From NCBI GenBank assembly GCA_963774155.1, contig CAVZDW010000008.1:1-64000 (forward strand): 64,000 nt of DNA. The letters are read 5' to 3'. Below, one piece after another: positions 58,063-64,000 of the stretch (position 1 is the first letter of the stretch; each line of letters starts with the position of its first letter). This stretch comes from DASSUW01 sp963774155 (GTDB lineage: Bacteria > Actinomycetota > Thermoleophilia > Solirubrobacterales > Solirubrobacteraceae). The notes under the pieces were generated by a model. It saw only the letters and a program-made list of their open reading frames with translations. It was not told where the DNA came from and searched no databases. The position numbers and the translations under genes are program-made.

Positions 58063-58704
58063 TCAGCCGCGCTTGCCGTACTCGCCCAGCCCGGCGGCGA
58101 GCTGGTCGTAGGCCCGTTCGGCGGCGACCCGGAGCCGGGCGACGAGCTGCTCGCGGTCCTCTTCGGCCAGCAGGCCCTGCAGCGCGGCGAGGAAGATCGA
58201 CCGGTGCGTCCACCAGAGCGTGCGGGCGACGATGGCGGGCACGAGATCGCCGTCGGCCGCGCCCGACGTCTCGGCGATCGCGGCGGTGATCGCCGCGGCT
58301 CCCGCCTCCCAGCCCACGGTGAGGCGCTCCTGCAGCGTGCGGCTGCCCCGGAGGATCTTGGCCACGGCGAGGAGGTCTTCGTCCCCGCGGGCGACGAAGT
58401 CGTCGATCACGGTGGCGGTCAACGCGCGGAAGACGTCGAGGACGGAATCCGTGCCCGCCCGCCCGGCGATGGCTGCGACGAGCTGCGCAATGCCCTCCTC
58501 ACGCCCGGCGAACGCGAGGTCCTCCTTCGTGGGGAAGTGGTTGAAGACCGTCTTCTCCGAGACGTCGGCGGCGGCGGCGATCTCGGCGACGGTGACGGCG
58601 TCGAAGCCGCGCTCGGCGAACAGCCGGCGGGCGGTGGCGGCGATGGCCTCCCGCGCGAGGCGCTTCTTGCGGGCACGGAGGCCTTCGATCTGTGCGCCTG
58701 ACAT
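58063..58704 (-). CDS. TetR family transcriptional regulator
   Basis: A 213-residue regulator with HTH at about residues 14-58 (AIAATARRLFAERGFDAVTV, AAADVSEKTVFNHFPTKEDL), the classic TetR form. It is divergent from an ABC-2 exporter with 59 bases between, the usual layout for a pump repressor. The shared region is AT-richer than its surroundings, and a TAGCGA direct repeat (58718 and 58744) and a TCACT/AGTGA inverted repeat (58712/58736) are candidate binding sites. Confidence 0.9.
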   Translation of the reverse strand: MSGAQIEGLRARKKRLAREAIAATARRLFAERGFDAVTVAEIAAAADVSEKTVFNHFPTKEDLAFAGREEGIAQLVAAIAGRAGTDSVLDVFRALTATVIDDFVARGDEDLLAVAKILRGSRTLQERLTVGWEAGAAAITAAIAETSGAADGDLVPAIVARTLWWTHRSIFLAALQGLLAEEDREQLVARLRVAAERAYDQLAAGLGEYGKRG

Positions 58705-58763
58705 AAGTGTATCACTTTAGCGACAGTAGAAATTCAGTGACTGTAGCGATATTCTGCCGCGTC

Positions 58764-59762
58764 GTGACTGCCTTAACTCCACCCGCCATCGAGGTCGACG
58801 ACCTCGTCAAGTCCTACGGCGAGGTCGACGCCGTCCGCGGCGTGTCCTTCACCGTCCCGCCGGGCGAGGTCTTCGGCTTCCTCGGCCCCAACGGCGCCGG
58901 CAAGAGCACGACGATCAACGTGCTCTGCACCCTGGCCAAGCCCACGTCCGGGACGGCGCGCGTGAGCGGCTTCGACGTCGTCAGCCAGCGCGACCACGTG
59001 CGCCGCCACCTCGGCCTGGTCTTCCAGGACCCGACGCTGGACATCCAGCTCACCGCCGCGCAGAACCTGCGGCTGCACGCCGAGCTGTACGGCATCGACC
59101 CCGGCGCCATCGGAGGCCGGATGGACCAGATGCTCGAGATGGTCGACCTGGCCGACCGGCGCGACCAGCGCGTCTTGACGTTCTCCGGCGGCATGAAGCG
59201 GCGCCTGGAGATCGCCCGCGGGCTGATGCACTCGCCGCGCGTGCTGTTCCTCGACGAGCCGACCATCGGCCTCGATCCGCAGACGCGCAGCTCGATCTGG
59301 CGCTACATCCGGGCGCTGCAGGAGACGGAGGGGACGACGATCTTCATGACCACGCACTACATGGAAGAGGCCGAGTTCTGCGACCGGATCGCGATCATCG
59401 ATCGCGGCGAGATCGTCGTGCTCGACACGCCGGAGGCGCTGAAGGCCGGCGTCGGCGCCGACCGCGTGGTGCTGGGCACGGCCGACGACGACGCGGCGCT
59501 GGCCGCCCTCCAGGATCGCTTCGGCATCGAGGCCGCGGTGGCGGAGGGCGCGGTGACGTTCCACGTCGAGAACGGCGAGGCGTTCGTCCCGCGGCTGTTC
59601 GCCGAGCTGGACGTCACCATCACGTCGGTCGCCGTCCTGCGGCCGACGCTGGACGACGTCTTCATGCGCTACACGGGCACGACGATCCGCGATGCGGAGA
59701 CCGGCGGCCGGGGCGATCACAGCCGGGCCATGATGCGCGCGATGGCGGGGGCGAAGCGATGA
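58764..59762 (+). CDS. ABC exporter ATP-binding protein (DrrA-like, TetR-controlled)
   Basis: A 332-residue ATPase with Walker A (GPNGAGKST) at about 41, signature FSGGMK at about 140, Walker B (VLFLDEPT) at about 160, H-loop in TTHYMEEAE, and the long C-terminal domain of daunorubicin-type exporters (LRPTLDDVFMRYTG). GTG 58764 fits the family start (TALTPPAIEVDDLVKSYG); a longer frame from 58707 runs through the putative operator and is unlikely. It overlaps the permease gene by 4 bases. Confidence 0.92.
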   Translation: MTALTPPAIEVDDLVKSYGEVDAVRGVSFTVPPGEVFGFLGPNGAGKSTTINVLCTLAKPTSGTARVSGFDVVSQRDHVRRHLGLVFQDPTLDIQLTAAQNLRLHAELYGIDPGAIGGRMDQMLEMVDLADRRDQRVLTFSGGMKRRLEIARGLMHSPRVLFLDEPTIGLDPQTRSSIWRYIRALQETEGTTIFMTTHYMEEAEFCDRIAIIDRGEIVVLDTPEALKAGVGADRVVLGTADDDAALAALQDRFGIEAAVAEGAVTFHVENGEAFVPRLFAELDVTITSVAVLRPTLDDVFMRYTGTTIRDAETGGRGDHSRAMMRAMAGAKR

Positions 59763-60622
59763 GCGCCGTCATCGCCGACATCGTCGCCGTCCGGGTACCG
59801 GAGCGCAGCTGGCGCTCGGAGGCGCGGGCGGTGAAGACCGTCTGGCGCCGCGACCTCATCCGCTTCGCCGGCAACCGCGCGCAGACGATGACGTGGCTCG
59901 TCCAGCCGCTGCTCTTCCTGTTCGTGCTGGGCTCCGGCCTGCAGTCGCTGTCCGCCGCCTCCACCGACGGCGTCGACCTCAAGACGTTCATCTTCCCCGG
60001 CGTCCTCTGCATCGCGGTGCTCTTCACGGCGATGATCAGCGCCGCCTCGCTGGTCTGGGACCGCGAGCTCGGGTTCCTGCGCGAGATGCTGGTCGCGCCG
60101 GTCAGCCGGACGTCGATCCTTCTCGGCAAGTGCCTGGGTGGGGCGAGCATCGCGGCTTCGCAGGGCGTGATCGTGTTGGCGCTCGCCGGGCTGGTCGGCG
60201 TCCCCTACGACCTGGGGCTGCTCCTCGGCGCGCTCGGCCTGCTGGTGCTGTTGGCCTTCGCCGTGAGCGCGTTCGGCATGCTGGTGGCCGTCTCGATCAA
60301 GCAGGCCCAGACGTTCACCTGGGTGATGCAGCTGGTCGTGTTCCCGATGGTCTTCCTGTCGGGCGCGCTCTATCCCGTCGCCGGGCTGCCGGGCTGGCTG
60401 GAGGTGCTCAACCGGATCAACCCGCTGACCTACGCGGTGGACCCGATGCGCCACCTCGTGTTCAGCCACCTCGACATCTCCGAGACGGCGCGGCGGACGC
60501 TGGACCCGGGCGTCACCTGGTGGGGCTGGCACCTGCCGCCGGTGTTCGAGGCGGTCATGGTGCTGCTGCTGGGCGTGGCGATGCTGGGCGCCGCGATCTG
60601 GAAGTTCTCGCGGACGGAGTAG
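59759..60622 (+). CDS. ABC-2 type permease (DrrB-like)
   Basis: A 287-residue permease with six membrane segments (MTWLVQPLLFLFVLGSGL, FIFPGVLCIAVLFTAMISA, GVIVLALAGLVGVPYDLGLL, ALGLLVLLAFAVSAFGMLV, VMQLVVFPMVFLSGALYPV, VFEAVMVLLLGVAMLGAAI). FLREMLVAPVSRTSILLGK and RINPLTYAVDPMRHL are family signatures. With the upstream ATPase it forms a drug or lipid exporter. Confidence 0.9.
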   Translation: MSAVIADIVAVRVPERSWRSEARAVKTVWRRDLIRFAGNRAQTMTWLVQPLLFLFVLGSGLQSLSAASTDGVDLKTFIFPGVLCIAVLFTAMISAASLVWDRELGFLREMLVAPVSRTSILLGKCLGGASIAASQGVIVLALAGLVGVPYDLGLLLGALGLLVLLAFAVSAFGMLVAVSIKQAQTFTWVMQLVVFPMVFLSGALYPVAGLPGWLEVLNRINPLTYAVDPMRHLVFSHLDISETARRTLDPGVTWWGWHLPPVFEAVMVLLLGVAMLGAAIWKFSRTE

Positions 60623-60727
60623 CCTCCGCAAGCAGCGGTTCGAGACCCTCATGAACGCGGCGATGCACGCGCACGCCAAATCCCCCGAAGGCTCGCTCAC
60701 GCGCCGACAAGGGCGTGATGGGGAGTC

Positions 60728-62084
60728 GTGACCCGGCGCGCTGCCTCGATCGCCGTGCTGCTCGCGATTCTGAGTGGGGTCCTGGCCGGCTGTTGGGGCG
60801 ACGACGATTCGGGCGATGAGTCGAACCGCGGCGGCTCGATCAACGTCGCGATCGTCGACACCCCGCAGATGCAGGACCTCGCCCGCCTCACGCCTTCGTT
60901 GTTCACCGCCAAGAGCGACATCGAGGTGAACTACACGATCCTCGACGAGGGCACCTTGCGTGAGGTCACCACGCGCGACGTACCCGCGGGTGGCCGTCAG
61001 TTCGACGCGGTGATGATCGGCCCTTACGAGGCGCCGCAGTTCGGCATGGACGGCCACATCGTCGACCTCACGCGCCAGGCAGTCTCCGACCGGGCCTACG
61101 ACCTGGACGACATCATCCCGTCGGTGCGGAAGGCCCTGTCGCACGAGCGCAAGCTCTACGCGTCGCCGTTCTACGGGGAGTCGTCCTTCTTGATGTACCG
61201 CAAGGACGTCCTGGCAGGAGGCCGGCATCGAGATGCCCGCGAACCCGACATGGACGCAGGTCGCGGACATCGCCCGGAGGATCGACACGCCGGACATGGC
61301 CGGGATCTGCGTGCGCGGCAAGGCGGGCTGGGGCGAGCTGGGCGCGCCGTTCACGACGCTGCTGAACACCTTCGGCGGAACCTGGTGGTCGGCGAAGCCG
61401 GACGGCTCGGTGGACGAGGCGAAGGTCGACGAGCCGCCGTTCCGGAGGACGCTCCAGTTCTACGTCGACCTCGCCAGGGACGCGGGCGAGAGCCACGCCG
61501 CCAGCGCGAGCTACAACCAGTGCCTGGCCGAGTACCGGAGCGGCAAGGTCGCGATGTGGTACGACGCGACCGTCGCCGCGAGCAACCTGGAGGCCGACGA
61601 CAGCCCCGTGAAGGGACGGAACGGCTACGTCCCCGCCCCGGTCGAGCGGACGAAGGCGTCAGGCTGGCTGTGGGCGTGGTCGCTCGCGATCCCGGCATCG
61701 TCGAGCAAGCAGGACCTCGCCTGGAGGTACATCGCGTGGGCGACCGGGCCGCAGTACCCGAAGGAGGCCGGAACGAGGATCCCGGGCGGCTGGCCGGCGA
61801 TCCCACCGGGCACCCGCAGGTCGACCTACGAGATCCCCGAGTACAGGAAGGCCACGGCCGCGTTCGCGCGGCAGACCCTCGCGGCGATCGAGTCCGCGCC
61901 GATCGACAACCCGGGCACGACGAAGCGGCCGGGCCTGCCCGGCATCCTCTACGTCGGCATTCCCGAGTACCAGGATGTCGCCAACCGGTGCACCGGACAG
62001 TTCTCCGCGGTCATCGCCGGCAAGTTGCCGATCGATTCGGCCATCGCGAACTGCCAGAGCATCGCGTCGCGCGTCGGGCACTGA
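60728..62084 (+). pseudogene. Sugar-type extracellular solute-binding lipoprotein, disrupted by a one-base frameshift
   Basis: GTG 60728 begins a lipoprotein signal (VLLAILSGVLAGC). The first frame reads a binding-protein N-lobe (INVAIVDTPQMQDLARLTPS, FDAVMIGPYEAPQFG, LYASPFYGESSFLMYRKD) to about 61215. One extra base near there moves the sense to another frame, which carries on EAGIEMPANPTWTQVADIAR, GAPFTTLLNTFGG, MWYDATVAASNLE and ends at 62084. This is an ABC solute-binding protein family 1 (polyol/sugar) layout of about 450 residues. No permease or ATPase gene accompanies it. A sensor gene follows about 18 bases later. Confidence 0.8.
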
Positions 62085-62102
62085 TCCGCCCCGGCGCTCG
62101 CC

Positions 62103-64000
62103 TTGCCGCCGGCTTTGCGACGGAGGAGAATCACCCGGATCCCCCCAGGCCAGGCCCTACGGCCGCGACATATCGCCCGAGCAGCGCTGTTGCTTGCGCT
62201 GACCGTCGTAGGTTTCATCATCGCCCGCGCATTCGCCGAGCGCGACGTGCGGCGGGACTCCGAGCGCCGCGCCGAGGTCGCGGCGGTGCAGATCAGTGGC
62301 CGCATCGGCCAGGCTTCCTCGCTCACCGAGAGCCTCCGCCGCTTCATGCTGGACGGCAGCGGCACCGGCGTGACGAGCGACCAGTTCACGCGGAACGCAT
62401 CGAGGTGGCTCAGCCCCGCGCGCTTCTCGGCCGCCGCGTGGGTCGAGGAGGTTCCCGATGCACGGCGTGCGGCGTACGAGCGACGGATCGGGCAGGCGAT
62501 CGTGACGCCCGACGAGCGCCACAGTCTGGTGCCCCCCGGATCGCGCTCCGCCTATCTGCCGGCGACGCTGGTCTCCGGCTTCCCGCCGATGGCCGTGCCC
62601 GGCACCGATCTCGGCAGCGCACCGGGGATGGCCGGGGCACTCACCCGTGCGACCCGCGTCGACGGTGTCGCCGCGACGCCGATGGCATCCCTGGGAACCG
62701 GCACGAGCGGGCTGTTTCTCGTCGCGCCGGCGCCAAATCTCATCGGGGATGTCCTGCGCCCGGGGTACGTGGCGGTGTTCGTATCGGAGCTCGAGCTGCG
62801 GGCGGCAGCGACGGACGTGCCGGCCGTGCAGGTCAGCGCCGCCGGCGGTTCGGCCGAAGCGCGTGATCGCGGGGAGACCTCCAGCACGTCGTTCACGGCG
62901 GCAGGCCAGCGATTCAACGTCGTCGTGCCCCGGGACCCGGTCGAGGGTGCGGCGGCGGTCCTGCCGTGGGTCATCCTCGCGGGCGGCCTCGTCGTCGTCT
63001 TGCTCGACGTCGCGCTCGGGCTGAACGCGGCGCGACGAGCCAGAGCGCAGGACGAGCTCGACCGCATCTTCACCCTGTCTCAGGATCTGATCGTGGTCGC
63101 CGACTTCGACGGATGGTTCACGCGTGTCAACCCGGCCGCCGAGGAGATTCTCGGCTACACGGAGGAAGAGCTCCTCGCACGTCCGTACGTCGAGCTCGTC
63201 CATCCGGCCGACCGGGACAGCACGGCGGCGGAGGCGAGCGCGATCGCCCAGGGCAAGCCGACGCTGTCGTTCGAGAACCGGTACATCCGCAAGGATGGCT
63301 CGATCAAGGTGCTCGAGTGGACGACGACGCCGGACGTCGAGAACCGGCTCATGTACGGCGTGGCACGTGACGTGACCGAGCGCCGCAAGACCGAGGCCAA
63401 GGCCATGCGACTCGCGAACGAGCAGGCCGCGCTGCGGCGGGTCGCGACCCTCGTCGCGCGCAACGCGTCCCAGACGGAGCTCTTCACCGTCATCGCCGCG
63501 GAGTGCGCGCAGCTGTTCGGCACCGAGGACATCGGGATGGTCCGCTATGAGGGCGACCGCCACCAGGTCGTGATGGCCAGCTCGGGTACGTTCAGGACGG
63601 CCTTCCCGGCCGGCTCGCGCCAGCCGCTGGGAGGCGACAATGCCGCCTCGCTCGTGTTCCGGACCGGGCGGCCGGCACGGATCGACGACTACGGGAAGGC
63701 GAGCGGCCCGATCGCGGAGGCCATCCGTCCGGCGGGCCTTCGCTGTGCCGTGGGAACGCCCATCACGGTGGAGGGCCGGCTCTGGGGCGCCATGATCACG
63801 GGATCCACCGCGGAGCAGCCCTTGCCGGCGTGGACCGAGACCCGCCTCGCCCAGTTCACCGAGCTGATGGCCACGGCCATCGGCAATACCGAGTCGCGCG
63901 CCAGAGCGGACCGGCTGGCGGAGGAGCAGGCGGCCCTTCGGCGGGTGGCGACGCTCGTCGCCAAGGAGGCGCCGCCGGCGGCGGTGTTCGCGAAGGTCGC
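62103..64000 (+). CDS. CHASE-PAS-GAF sensor protein, probably histidine kinase (3' end outside window)
   Basis: The frame stays open to the right edge (632 codons visible). A membrane helix (LLLALTVVGFIIARAF) is followed by an extracellular CHASE-like domain at about 50-270 (RIGQASSLTESLRRFMLDG, WVEEVPDARRAAYERR). A second helix is at about 285-305 (AVLPWVILAGGLVVVLLDVA), then PAS at about 318-430 (LIVVADFDGWFTRVNPAAEE), GAF at about 440-600, and the start of a second GAF. The GAFs open with EQAALRRVATLVA and closely match those of the kinase at 40253. The start is uncertain: TTG 62103 or 62115. It follows the solute-binding protein gene closely. Confidence 0.85.
   Translation, partial: MPPALRRRRITRIPPGQALRPRHIARAALLLALTVVGFIIARAFAERDVRRDSERRAEVAAVQISGRIGQASSLTESLRRFMLDGSGTGVTSDQFTRNASRWLSPARFSAAAWVEEVPDARRAAYERRIGQAIVTPDERHSLVPPGSRSAYLPATLVSGFPPMAVPGTDLGSAPGMAGALTRATRVDGVAATPMASLGTGTSGLFLVAPAPNLIGDVLRPGYVAVFVSELELRAAATDVPAVQVSAAGGSAEARDRGETSSTSFTAAGQRFNVVVPRDPVEGAAAVLPWVILAGGLVVVLLDVALGLNAARRARAQDELDRIFTLSQDLIVVADFDGWFTRVNPAAEEILGYTEEELLARPYVELVHPADRDSTAAEASAIAQGKPTLSFENRYIRKDGSIKVLEWTTTPDVENRLMYGVARDVTERRKTEAKAMRLANEQAALRRVATLVARNASQTELFTVIAAECAQLFGTEDIGMVRYEGDRHQVVMASSGTFRTAFPAGSRQPLGGDNAASLVFRTGRPARIDDYGKASGPIAEAIRPAGLRCAVGTPITVEGRLWGAMITGSTAEQPLPAWTETRLAQFTELMATAIGNTESRARADRLAEEQAALRRVATLVAKEAPPAAVFAKV

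Noticed and set aside
60630..60660. GGTTCGAGACC, resembling a tRNA T-arm
   Set aside because: No acceptor stem, D-arm or anticodon arm can be formed around it.
59717..61369. Minus-strand open frame of 550 codons
   Set aside because: It is opposite the ABC permease and solute-binding protein genes; composition is Arg/His/Asp-rich and no motif is seen.

Overview
The window looks like chromosomal DNA of a very GC-rich actinobacterium, most likely class Thermoleophilia (Solirubrobacterales: Solirubrobacter, Conexibacter or Patulibacter-like). This placement is an inference. It rests on the base composition, the frequent GTG/TTG starts, secreted RTX-like GGxGxDxL proteins, 920-residue LAL-type LuxR regulators in several copies, and an FG-GAP protein whose C-terminal domain I associate with this class. 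I see no rRNA, tRNA, phage, insertion sequence, CRISPR array or origin. Most open frames opposite the real genes are high-GC shadows.

Layout. 1-4.9 kb: the 3' end of a membrane protein, a terminator, then a tightly coupled four-gene minus-strand operon of secreted proteins (beta-helix protein, two proteins built from one recurring coiled-coil/Cys domain, and an RTX/collagen-like protein). 4.9-11 kb: a truncated SDR and two tandem LAL regulators. 11-14.7 kb: DUF354 protein, sugar transferase and asparagine-synthetase-like amidotransferase, probably a surface glycan operon. 14.8-19 kb: two more members of the RTX protein family around a decayed lysyl-PG synthase/flippase gene and a cNMP-domain flavin reductase. 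19-24.4 kb: small membrane and stress proteins, BrkB-like protein, class II amidotransferase, zinc metallopeptidase lipoprotein and a double Usp. 24.4-32.4 kb: small regulated units: TetR with an NAD(P)-binding protein, an epoxide hydrolase, PadR/DUF1048/ABC exporter, MerR with a CCPF protein, metallophosphoesterase with aquaporin, and VOC protein.

32.4-43.8 kb: frameshifted FG-GAP protein, MFS exporter divergent from an AfsR/BTAD regulator, ACT protein, DUF2252 protein and a PAS-5xGAF histidine kinase. 43.8-48.1 kb: pxpB-pxpC-accB-pxpA-accC, in effect a urea-carboxylase-like machine split into separate subunits plus a lactam hydrolase subunit. 48.1-57 kb: a LysR-flanked operon (beta-propeller, BBE-type flavoprotein, secreted protein), an esterase and a third LAL regulator. 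57-60.6 kb: an ECF sigma factor coupled to a small membrane protein, then TetR divergent from an ABC-2 exporter. 60.7-64 kb: an orphan sugar-binding lipoprotein next to a CHASE-PAS-GAF sensor that runs off the end.

Three otherwise intact genes (FG-GAP, pxpB, solute-binding protein) each carry a single-base frameshift, and one gene (15.4-16.1 kb) is rearranged. Either the strain has real pseudogenes or the assembly has indel errors. The best candidates for undescribed biology are the four-gene secreted operon with its scattered paralogues, the coiled-coil/Cys repeat family, and the sigma-factor/membrane-protein pair.
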